This document shows, in pieces, positions 56,407 to 64,000 of a DNA stretch of 64,000 nt; positions within the stretch are counted from its first letter, which is position 1, and every line of letters starts with the position of its first letter. Below the pieces are notes generated by a model. That model was not told where the DNA came from, did not search any database, and worked only from the letters and a program-made list of their open reading frames with translations. Source of the stretch: Stentor coeruleus (lineage: Eukaryota; Ciliophora; Heterotrichea; Heterotrichida; Stentoridae); NCBI GenBank assembly GCA_001970955.1, contig MPUH01000324.1, positions 1 through 64,000 on the forward strand. Direction: 5' to 3'. A program made the position numbers and the translations under genes.

Positions 56407-57565
56407 TTTGGTTAGTTTAAAGATATGGTCAAAAATTAGAAGATTATGATAAGGTTTTCGAGTAGATTAGAAGAAGTAAAATATTTTTATGAGGAAGTTT
56501 AGAAGTATTTGATATAGTAAATTTAATTGAGTAATAATAATATGATAATTTATATGCTTATGGGTAAGTTATAGATTAGGCATATATCTAGTTAATAGAG
56601 TTTTTGTGTTGATTTTTTATAGGATTTTTATAGGATTTCTAATTGTATTTTTATTTAATTGAGGATTTTTTGATTGAGTTTTAATCTAAGAGTACTACTA
56701 ATATTTTGTATTTTTTTGTAAGATTATACTGAAAAGCCTAAGGATAATTTTAGATTATGGAAAAATAGATAATTTGTCTAAAAAATATATATATTGCAAT
56801 ACTAAAGTAATCATAATGCAGTTCTAAATATGATAATTATACCTAAACCATAAATATTTTCTATAGGTACTTAATATATACTCTAATTGACCGAAAATAA
56901 ATTTTATCAAGCAAAATATTTACGTAATACAAAATCCTAAGCATAAAAATTTCAAATAAAATCAAAAACTATCAAAATCAGCTCTTAAAAATTCTTCGAT
57001 ATGCTTATTATAACTTTTATTGAGCCCATAACCACACAAATTTAAAAAGCAGAAAAATCATTTTGTATGATAATAAGTTTTTCTGATACACCATTTTTTT
57101 GTCTAACAGAAATCTTCATATCCTATCCTGCCTACAGAGTATCAAAAGACAATTTTTTTACTACCAAAAAAAGCCTGATTTCATAAAAACATATAAAAAC
57201 CTTAAGCCTTAATCCAAACTTAAAAGAAAATCCTAATCTAAAAAATCCTATTATTTTTTTTTATCAGATCAGAAATAGAAATTACAATACAAATATGACT
57301 GAAACTTTAAAACTAAATATTTACTTTTATCAGCGATATTTTCTAGATAATCTTCATCCAAAGTTTATATTTTCTTTTCCACTTAATTCTTTATGTATTT
57401 ATTAAAAATTTCATATATTCTTCAGAGACTATAATATCAAAAGCTAAAGCACAAAACTAAGCTTATAAGTCACAAAAATACTTTTTTTATATAAATTTTT
57501 AGTTAAATTACAGAAAATTCTCAATACAGTATATGCGCCCACAAGTTCTGATGGAACTAATAAAT
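56407..57565. other. Intergenic spacer between tandem paralogs
   Basis: This 1.16-kb spacer separates two desaturase-family paralogs. It is C-poor to about 56780, then G-poor from about 56860 to the next start. It holds no recognisable gene or duplication of the coding region. Confidence 0.65.
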
Positions 57566-58513
57566 ATGTCGAAAAAGCTTCAAAGTTTATTTTCAGTGTT
57601 CCAAAGCGAAGCATCCCGGCTTTCATCAAAAGGCATGTCTATGCTTCCAGCCCTTGTTACATTATATACCTTTTTCTTTATCCTGACTCCTTTATTGCAT
57701 GAAATTTACGAGCAATTGCCTTATCAGAATATGGTCCTTATGTATGCTGGAGTGTCCACATTGATATCAGCAACCTGTTTCATAGCTGCTAATCTTTTTT
57801 TCTTTGTTTTATACATAAAAAAAATCCCGTACTTCGAAAACTATCGGATTTCCGATGCTCCTTGGCCATGGGAGACTGATCCTGAAGGATACAAACTGAA
57901 ATTACGCGGGACTCTACGAACTTTGCTATTAAACCATCTAATTATCCTTCCTGGGATTAGTTATATTGGAGCTACTGTGCTTAAAAATGAAATGAATCTT
58001 ATGCTTGAAGGTCTTCCTAGTGGAAAAGATCTTTTATATAACATTTTGTTTTTCATGATCGTTGAAGATTTCATGTTTTATTGGGGACATAGATTGTTTC
58101 ATACACCTTGGATGTATAAGAGATTCCATAAACAACATCATGAATATAAAATTTCTATAGGCCTTGCGTCAAGTTATGCTCATCCTGTTGAGTTTATATT
58201 AGGAAATTTACTCCCTTCAGCTCTTGGGCCAATGATGTTAGGACCGAATTGTCATATGTTTGCCTGGTTTGTGTGGGTTGGGATCAGGACTTTTGAGACT
58301 GTTGACGGGCATTCTGGATATGATTTCCCATGGAGTCCTTTTAGATTGTTACCTTTTTCAGCTGGAGCTGCTTATCATGGATATCATCATTCGCATAATA
58401 TAGGAAACTATGGAAGCTTCCTCACTTACCTCGATACGCTTTTTGGGACAAATAGATCCTATTGCATTTATCGCGCTAAAAATGATAGCTTAAGCAATAA
58501 ACTTCTTAGATAA
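57566..58513 (+). CDS. Sterol desaturase/fatty acid hydroxylase family protein (copy 4)
   Basis: I start this gene at the ATG at 57566 (MSKKLQSLFSVFQSEASRL), because it aligns with the other copies' N-termini and lies in the AAATATGTC context. An ATG at 57533 would add 11 residues. The 315-aa protein has intact HRLFH, HKQHH and HGYHH boxes and ETVDGHSGYDFPWSPFRLLP. It is closest to the gene at 55474. It is convergent with the EF-hand gene at 58537, with 23 bp between stop codons. It is probably an ER sterol or lipid oxygenase with unknown substrate. Stop codon TAA. Confidence 0.92.
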   Translation: MSKKLQSLFSVFQSEASRLSSKGMSMLPALVTLYTFFFILTPLLHEIYEQLPYQNMVLMYAGVSTLISATCFIAANLFFFVLYIKKIPYFENYRISDAPWPWETDPEGYKLKLRGTLRTLLLNHLIILPGISYIGATVLKNEMNLMLEGLPSGKDLLYNILFFMIVEDFMFYWGHRLFHTPWMYKRFHKQHHEYKISIGLASSYAHPVEFILGNLLPSALGPMMLGPNCHMFAWFVWVGIRTFETVDGHSGYDFPWSPFRLLPFSAGAAYHGYHHSHNIGNYGSFLTYLDTLFGTNRSYCIYRAKNDSLSNKLLR

Positions 58514-58536
58514 TATTAGAAATTATATGAAATGGT

Positions 58537-60087
58537 CTAATAAAAAACTCTATCTCTATGGGATGAAGATAACCAATTTATAACTGATATTTCAGTTTCA
58601 TCATCAGCAGTAACCATTTCATACATAAACAAAGTGACACAATCAGAAAAATTTGTATACCCCGTATCATTAGGGTCTATAGTTGCTAATAGTCTATCAA
58701 ATCTATCTTCCATTCCAATATTAGCCACCATTTTCCTAAATTCTTCTATTGAGATTATCCCATCTTCATCAGTGTCAATAGCTGAAAACTCATTCCAAAG
58801 AGGACCGATATATGCTTCATGGGCAAGCAGATCATAACTTAATATAAAATTCTGTACCTCATTATAAGTCGCATCTGTTTTGTTTATAATAAGTTTATTT
58901 CTTCTCCCTGCTGACAACTTAAAAAACTGCTCTTCAAGTAAAGTCTTAAGATTCCCTATCATAAACTGAGCTTCTTTCTGAGAATACATCGAAACTATTA
59001 TTGTCGCCCATTCATCATCATCTAAAACCCCATTGATTTTCTCTTTAACCAAACTATTCAACTCCATTTCTCTCATAAATGGGTTCCTTTGTTGAAGTTT
59101 CGCTTTAAGCAACTGTTTCATGTTTTCTTTCAGCTTATCGAAATTTTGTTGGTATTCTTCATTTATCCGATTGTTTAATATTTTTGAAAACAAAAGTACC
59201 TCTGAGTCTTCATGTTCATATTTTTCTATAGCTTTTAATATTATAAGTGACCATTCAGATATAAGGTTTTTAAGCCCATATTTTTGACTCAGGTATGTAT
59301 AAAGATATTGATCCATAGTTTCTCGAGGTTGGCAATCTTCATAGCATTTTGCGTCAAATTTAGTCTTGGTCACATAAATGTCTTCTATATAATCTTTTAG
59401 TTGTTTTATAGTGATTTCTCTTATTGCATTTAACTTTGGTTTTACAGGTTGTTTTTTAGGTGGAGCCTGTTTGGGAACTATAGTTTTTTTCTCAATGTTT
59501 GGCTTTAGAATTGGCATTGCAGCACTTGCCGCTATTTTTTTTGTTGGGACTGTTCGAAGAGGCTTTTCTCTGACTGGCCTACTTTTTGCTATTAGTTGTT
59601 CTACTGTTATTAGCAATTCATTGTGCTTAAATTCTAAAGTCTGATTCTCAGCTTTGAGGATTTCGATTTTTTCTAGTTCTTTTGAGTCCTCTTGTGATGA
59701 ACGTTGCTTTTCTAGTTCGCTCATGCTATTTCGTTTTGGAGTTGGAGTTTTTTCTATAGATTTTTCTGTGGACTTTTCAGAACTTTCTCTATCTTTAAGT
59801 TTATTTTGCAGGAAATTATTTATGGTTTCTTGTGCGCTTAAGGCTTTAAAACTCTGCTCGATTATGATGCATAAGCCGGTGAAGAGCTCTTGGACCATTT
59901 CAGTGAGTTTAGACTCTTGGTTATTTGAGATTTGTAAAACCTTTTGGCCGAAAAACTTCCAAAATGAATAAGCGAGTTTTGGGTCTCCAGATTTGGTTGC
60001 TAAGTATCGGATTTTTAATTCTTGTGAAATATCTTCGCTGAAAATTTCGAGGTATTGAAACTCTAAGGATTCTAAAAGCTGATCCAT
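58537..60087 (-). CDS. EF-hand protein with coiled-coil and Lys/Pro-rich linker
   Basis: This 516-aa protein has a helical N-terminus, a Ser/Glu/Lys-rich coiled coil (about 100-170), and a basic Lys/Pro/Ala-rich linker (KKTIVPKQAPPKKQPVKPK). A helical region beginning LKDYIEDIYVTKTKFDAKCY follows. The C-terminal pair of EF-hands has one canonical calcium loop, DTDEDGIISIEEF (near residue 445), and one degenerate loop, DPNDTGYTNFSD. The overall look is that of an alveolate cytoskeletal or ciliary calcium-binding protein; I do not recognise a named ortholog. Stop codon TAG. Confidence 0.85.
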   Translation of the reverse strand: MDQLLESLEFQYLEIFSEDISQELKIRYLATKSGDPKLAYSFWKFFGQKVLQISNNQESKLTEMVQELFTGLCIIIEQSFKALSAQETINNFLQNKLKDRESSEKSTEKSIEKTPTPKRNSMSELEKQRSSQEDSKELEKIEILKAENQTLEFKHNELLITVEQLIAKSRPVREKPLRTVPTKKIAASAAMPILKPNIEKKTIVPKQAPPKKQPVKPKLNAIREITIKQLKDYIEDIYVTKTKFDAKCYEDCQPRETMDQYLYTYLSQKYGLKNLISEWSLIILKAIEKYEHEDSEVLLFSKILNNRINEEYQQNFDKLKENMKQLLKAKLQQRNPFMREMELNSLVKEKINGVLDDDEWATIIVSMYSQKEAQFMIGNLKTLLEEQFFKLSAGRRNKLIINKTDATYNEVQNFILSYDLLAHEAYIGPLWNEFSAIDTDEDGIISIEEFRKMVANIGMEDRFDRLLATIDPNDTGYTNFSDCVTLFMYEMVTADDETEISVINWLSSSHRDRVFY

Positions 60088-60329
60088 ATTAGGTTATGTT
60101 TAAATTTAGTAAAAAATTGGATAAGATGATGTTGTAAGTTGATGAGAATATAAGAAAAATATTAGATAAGGTGGAATGATTAGATTGAGGCTGTGTGATA
60201 AATGATGAAATTTATGTGAATTTATATGTTTATTGAAGTTTTTAATGAGGGATTTATTTGATGATGTTTCTAAATATTTTATCCTATAATAAGTGGCACT
60301 TAATTTAAAATGTCTAAAGGCTAATAAAA

Positions 60330-60647
60330 ATGTCAACTAAATCCACAGAAGCCTTCAAAGAAAATGATCCTCTTTTCTTCAAGTCACGAAAAGTGAAAAA
60401 CTTAATCAAGAAATCTAAGTATGCAAATCGTGTTGGTGACAAAGCTTCAGTATTTCTAACTGCAGTTCTAGAGTTTATGTCTCGTGAGCTCTTAACACAT
60501 GCAGGATCAGTGACAAAGTCTAAGCTTAAGAAAATCATCAAGCCTAATCATATATCTTTAGCTTTAAAGACTAATGAAGAGATGCAGAATTTATTATCAA
60601 ACGTAACTATTTCTGAAGGTGCATCGAAGTTCGAAATGAAAAAATAA
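60330..60647 (+). CDS. Short divergent histone H2A variant
   Basis: This 105-aa protein has a histone fold matching H2A: KKSKYANRVGDKASVFLTAV, LEFMSRELLTHAGSVTKSKL, then KIIKPNHISLALKTNEEM and LLSNVTISEGA. These parallel the H2A segments RVGAGAPVYLAAVLEYL, RIIPRHLQLAIRNDEEL and LLGKVTIAQGG. It is much shorter than canonical H2A (about 130 aa). The basic GKGGKA-type N-tail and SGRG start are missing and the C-tail is six residues long. Acidic-patch positions are partly changed: equivalents of E56, E61, E91 and E92 are kept, E64 becomes Thr and D90 becomes Asn. It is probably a specialised variant that forms less stable or differently folded nucleosomes. Stop codon TAA. Confidence 0.9.
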   Translation: MSTKSTEAFKENDPLFFKSRKVKNLIKKSKYANRVGDKASVFLTAVLEFMSRELLTHAGSVTKSKLKKIIKPNHISLALKTNEEMQNLLSNVTISEGASKFEMKK

Positions 60648-61055
60648 ATTTAAGTTATTTTATTAATCATAATGATAGCTGATGCTTTATTTACTATACC
60701 AAAATGCATGCATTATAAAGTTTGACTTCATAGAGAAATGACTAAAAAATACTTATAATTGAATATTAATACATACCATCATATAGACTTTTATTAAAAA
60801 AAGTTCCCCATTATTTCTCACATTGAAATCAACCACAGCTAGCACAATATTATTAAATAGAAAACCAATTAACCCAAAAGCATCATTTTGACCTCTGCCA
60901 TTATTATCTCCAAAATATCTAGCGTCCCCATAAACAAAATTCAATAGCAGCAAAAACTATGATTTCATCCCTCAAAACCCTTAAATATCATCCCATTAAC
61001 TATTTCCTCAATAATAATTCAGAAATCAAAAATTTCAATATAATCAATATATAAT
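60648..61055. other. Intergenic spacer with an interrupted minus-strand ORF
   Basis: This is a 408-bp spacer between the H2A variant and the ankyrin gene. On the minus strand, 60968-60753 reads as a signal-peptide-like start followed by FLLLLNFVYGDARYFGDNNG and on. The reading is interrupted after three codons by a TAG. Nothing else is recognisable. Confidence 0.5.
60753..60968 (-). pseudogene. Possible broken small secreted-protein ORF
   Basis: From an ATG at 60968 the minus strand reads MKS, then a TAG, then FLLLLNFVYGDARYFGDNNG and a further 46 residues to a TAA at 60753. Without the TAG it would be a typical signal peptide followed by a small Gly/Asn-rich mature region. No 15-nt intron removes the stop. 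It could be a decayed gene or chance open sequence; I recognise no family. Confidence 0.25.
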
Positions 61056-62144
61056 ATGGGATGCTGTTCAAGTGGCAATCGTATCTCCCTATCCGCATTG
61101 GATATCACCGAAGTAGTTGAAGCAATCAATAATACAGATTTAAGAAAGCTATCAGAGCTCAAAAGTAAAAAAATCAAAGATAAAAAAAACCATAGTTTGA
61201 TTGATGAAAATTTCCTATCACTAGGTCCTATGAATCTAAGTCCCTTAGGTTATTCTTTACTTCATGAACGCTTCAAGTCATTCAAACATATACACAGCAG
61301 GCTTGGAGCGAACTTAGAATCTTTAGATTTGTTATTAGACAAATATCAAACATCAATAATCGAATACATCTGTTGTAAAGGCTTAATGCAATTTCTTCAT
61401 TATTATTTACCAATATACGAAAAACAACTAGGTACAAGTAATCAACAGGAATCAAATACTTCTTCTATAGACTTTAATCAAACTCTTGTTACAGAAAATA
61501 CAACAAGGTCTTTAACCCCTTTGCAAATAGCTGTAGAAAAAGGTCATTTAAATATTGTCAGTTTTGTGTTGGATTACTTTTCTAATAAAACAGATGTGAT
61601 GAAAGAATTTGATATTAATTATCAAAATGAACTAAATGGAGAAAACTGTGCTATGATCTCTTGTAGGAAAGGAAATTTTCCTATGGTTAAATATTTGTAT
61701 GAACATGGAAAAGCAAACTTTTTTGCATTGAATAAAAGGAATGAGAATGTTTTGGTTATAACAGCTGCTGCTAGTAAGATTGGAAATGGAAAAGAGTATT
61801 TGAAAGTGTTTATGTATTTGATTGAGAAGGTTAAGATTGAGTTTTCAGAGGTTTATGAGGATATACTTCTTTTACTTGAAGATGATATGATTATTGAATA
61901 CTTTCAGACTGTGCTTGAGCATTTTGGGATTATGGAGAAAAAGTCGCAAGTTGAGGATAAGTTTAAGTTGGTGCCGTTTAGGAATCAGAATTCAGGTAAT
62001 GAACTTATAGAATATAATGTGCAGAAATCTAGGCCTAAGGAAGAAGAGAATAAGTATAGTGTTCTGAGTTCAGTTAAGCCAGATGAAAGCAGATTTTCTG
62101 TGCTTTTCTGCAGTGTTTTGAGTTATTTTGATAAGTCTAATTAG
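61056..62144 (+). CDS. Ankyrin-repeat protein, predicted lipid-anchored
   Basis: This 362-aa protein begins MGCCSSGNRIS, a strong myristoylation (Gly2, Ser6) and palmitoylation (Cys3, Cys4) signal. A helical N-terminal part is followed by ankyrin repeats from about residue 150 to 270: TPLQIAVEKGHLNIVSFVLD, NCAMISCRKGNFPMVKYLYE and NVLVITAAASKIGNG. The C-terminus is Ser/Lys/Glu-rich. It is likely a membrane-bound adaptor; the partner is unknown. No intron is seen. Stop codon TAG. Confidence 0.88.
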   Translation: MGCCSSGNRISLSALDITEVVEAINNTDLRKLSELKSKKIKDKKNHSLIDENFLSLGPMNLSPLGYSLLHERFKSFKHIHSRLGANLESLDLLLDKYQTSIIEYICCKGLMQFLHYYLPIYEKQLGTSNQQESNTSSIDFNQTLVTENTTRSLTPLQIAVEKGHLNIVSFVLDYFSNKTDVMKEFDINYQNELNGENCAMISCRKGNFPMVKYLYEHGKANFFALNKRNENVLVITAAASKIGNGKEYLKVFMYLIEKVKIEFSEVYEDILLLLEDDMIIEYFQTVLEHFGIMEKKSQVEDKFKLVPFRNQNSGNELIEYNVQKSRPKEEENKYSVLSSVKPDESRFSVLFCSVLSYFDKSN

Positions 62145-62915
62145 TTCACTTTTTATAGTATTAAAATTGTTTTACTTAAGTTGAAGATTTAGATTTAAGT
62201 AAAGATGCGAGGTTTGAATTTTGGAAAGGCTTTTTGATAGATATGGTTTTTTTATTTAAGAAAATTTCAAATGGTGTAGTGAGGTTTTTCATTAGAATAA
62301 TTGAAAAGTGTTTAGAGCTTATGATTTAAATATCGAGTTGCTTTAAGATCTGAAAGGGCGAGTTCATGGATAATGCATTAAAGTTGATGATGTGATAATT
62401 GATTACTATAGGTTTTATTGTTTAATCCTGTATAATAAGTTTTTTATTAAAGGTATACAATATGTGAGTTTTCTCTAGTTAAAGCCAGAAGTATTCATAT
62501 AAATTAGCTCTAAGTTAATTCATTTAATGTTAATTCTTGATAGCCAATAAGTTTGAAATTATTAATATCTATAATCATTTCTTTTGTGTTTAATATAAAA
62601 AAATCATCCTTTAAGAAACTACAATATTATTTACCTTTATCATCATTTAACTGCTTCACTATGCATAATTTTAAACAAAAAATTTCAAAATCTTATCTTG
62701 ATCCTCCTTTTACAATACCAAACTAATCGAAGCATATTAAAAAAACTTAAAAATTGCTATTTATCTATATCAATCCCAAAACCTAATTTCACTTAAATTC
62801 TACTCCAACTCTTTTCAATCCTATCAAAAATTCCAAGACTCCTATTAAAAACCTTAAAACTTCTTAAAAAAAAATATCATAACTTAGCTAAAAAAAACTT
62901 TAAAAAATAAAATAT
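62145..62915. other. Convergent intergenic spacer
   Basis: This spacer lies between two convergent genes. It is C-poor on the plus strand to about 62560 and G-poor from about 62600, the mirror image of divergent spacers. No gene is visible. Confidence 0.65.
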
Positions 62916-63554
62916 TTAATGATGTTTAACTTGTATATTACTAAGTCTATAATGTGGGTGTCCTTGTGCCTCATGGCTATGTGCCTGACCATGCAAAAGG
63001 TTTGATTGCATTTCTTTAGTCCCTTTCCTACTAATTTTCTGATATGTATTAGAATTATGCTCATCAGCTTCAGTTTTAGCAAAAAAGAAAATAATAATTC
63101 CAAGTCCTACTTGAACAAAAAAATATATAATCATAAATAATCCAATAAAGTACCCACTATACCATTTAGCCTTACAATCATTTTTCCCACTGAAAAACCA
63201 AAGACATCCAAGAAGATACAAGCCAAATTGAATCACACTCAAGCAAGCCAAAATATGTTCAATAGATTTCCTCAGTTCTTGATCTCGCCAAATCCAATAA
63301 ATCACTAGCATTATTGCAATGCATAAGAATATAAAACAAAAATAACAAAGCCAGGAATGTAAAGGTATTGAACAGCTCCCACCTTGTAATAAAATCCAAG
63401 ATAAAACAAAAAGGAAGGGTAAAGTTGTTGTTGACATGTAAAATTGGGACTTATCTCGGACGTTTTCCCAATATGTTTGGTTTTTTATTGCATTTAGTTC
63501 GCTTTCTATTGCTTTTTGGCTGTGCAAACGTTCATGGAGATCATTGTGGTGCAT
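62916..63554 (-). CDS. Four-pass membrane protein of unknown function
   Basis: This 212-aa protein has four hydrophobic helices: about 43-60 (TTLPFLFVLSWILLQGG), 68-90 (WLCYFCFIFLCIAIMLVIYW), 100-122 (ILACLSVIQFGLYLLGCLWF) and 132-157 (GYFIGLFMIIYFFVQVGLGI). The N- and C-termini are polar, and the tail is His-rich (HGQAHSHEAQGHPHYRL), perhaps metal-binding. Short loops with paired cysteines (GGSCSIPL, KNDCKAKW) suggest a lumenal disulfide. I do not recognise the family. Stop codon TAA. Confidence 0.82.
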   Translation of the reverse strand: MHHNDLHERLHSQKAIESELNAIKNQTYWENVRDKSQFYMSTTTLPFLFVLSWILLQGGSCSIPLHSWLCYFCFIFLCIAIMLVIYWIWRDQELRKSIEHILACLSVIQFGLYLLGCLWFFSGKNDCKAKWYSGYFIGLFMIIYFFVQVGLGIIIFFFAKTEADEHNSNTYQKISRKGTKEMQSNLLHGQAHSHEAQGHPHYRLSNIQVKHH

Positions 63555-64000
63555 ATTTTTTAATCAATTTAGTTTTAGGGGTAATAATTAATAGTATTGA
63601 ATAAAAATTTAGTATTATATAAGCTTTGAAAATAGTAAAAAATGCTTAATTTAGATAGGATGGATAGATGAATATTAAGAAAGGATTAGGATGCTTTTGA
63701 TAATTAGGGTGCTTGTGAATGGGACTTTTTATATGATTTTGGAAGATAAAGAAATTTTATGTAGGAATAAGTATTAAATAGTTTATAAAGGTTTAGGGTG
63801 TGATTGGGTTAGAAAGAAGAAAGTGAACTTTTTTTGTTGTTAGAATATGATTTAATAAGGATATTATTATGTAAATTAGAGTGTAGAGGAGAGGAATTTG
63901 ATTTGTATGAAATGCTTAAGGCAAAATTGGTTGTTGGAATGTAATTTTTTCATTTAATTATATATTAGGAATTTAATTTTTGATTAGCTGATTTATAATT
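63555..64000. other. Right-end spacer
   Basis: This is a C-poor, G/T-rich AT-rich spacer on the plus strand, as expected upstream of the minus-strand membrane-protein gene. No gene is visible up to the window edge. Confidence 0.6.

Noticed and set aside
1-64000. Blepharisma-type code with TGA read as Trp
   Set aside because: Conserved tryptophans in dynein, MYB, the K+ channel and the MORN proteins are all in open standard-code frames, so no in-frame TGA is needed.
1-64000. tRNA, 5S rRNA, CRISPR arrays, retroelements or virus-like elements
   Set aside because: No B-box-like motif in a tRNA context, no regularly spaced repeats, and no reverse transcriptase, integrase, transposase or capsid-like sequence were seen by eye.

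Overview
The window looks like macronuclear DNA of a heterotrich ciliate, most likely Stentor coeruleus or a close relative. Three things point there. The sequence is very AT-rich with small gene spacings. Seven genes are interrupted by introns of exactly 15 nt (GTA...TAG, with A at position 10), a size known from Stentor and Blepharisma. The code reads as standard: the roughly 12.9 kb dynein gene stays open with TGG tryptophans and no in-frame TAA, TAG or TGA, which argues against Blepharisma (TGA = Trp) and against ciliates that read TAA/TAG as Gln. The species name is an inference.

Layout. At the extreme left is the start of a ribosomal protein eL13 gene (minus strand, cut by the window edge). 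Next come a fatty acyl-CoA reductase/DHAP-acyltransferase fusion for ether-lipid synthesis (minus), a membrane-anchored lumenal beta-propeller-like protein, an IQ+MORN protein, and a U1 snRNA gene (minus) followed by a near-duplicated stretch joined by a single N. A GNAT acetyltransferase and a mitochondrial acyl carrier protein then sit head-to-head 23 bp apart, followed by a cyclic-nucleotide-type K+ channel. Between 14.7 and 24 kb are an unknown zinc-finger-like protein, a second IQ+MORN protein, a DOMON protein, a tandem pair of sterol desaturase-family oxygenases, an STE20/GCK-type kinase and a decayed HExxH gene. Between 25 and 34.5 kb are a sulfotransferase, an R2R3 MYB factor, Rab7, thymidine kinase, a TPR+RRM-like protein and a small secreted EF-hand protein. 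An axonemal dynein heavy chain fills 34.5-47.5 kb. The right end carries RER1, a coiled-coil (possibly CEP70-like) protein, proteasome subunit Rpn12/PSMD8 head-to-head with a double cyclic-nucleotide-binding protein, a RING E3-like protein, a second tandem pair of sterol desaturase-family genes, an EF-hand protein, a divergent short histone H2A, an ankyrin protein and a four-pass membrane protein.

How they fit together. These are ordinary eukaryotic housekeeping and ciliate genes without operon logic. Loose themes are lipid metabolism (FAR-DHAPAT fusion, ACP, four desaturase-family genes), cilia and cortex (dynein, MORN proteins, EF-hand proteins) and cyclic-nucleotide/calcium signalling. Four proteins carry N-termini fit for myristoylation plus palmitoylation.

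The most unusual whole-window signal is compositional. Intergenic DNA upstream of a gene is poor in G on the sense strand and DNA downstream is poor in C, so the skew flips between promoter-side and terminator-side spacers. I found no CRISPR, virus-like element, tRNA or intact transposon, and no clearly new multi-gene system.
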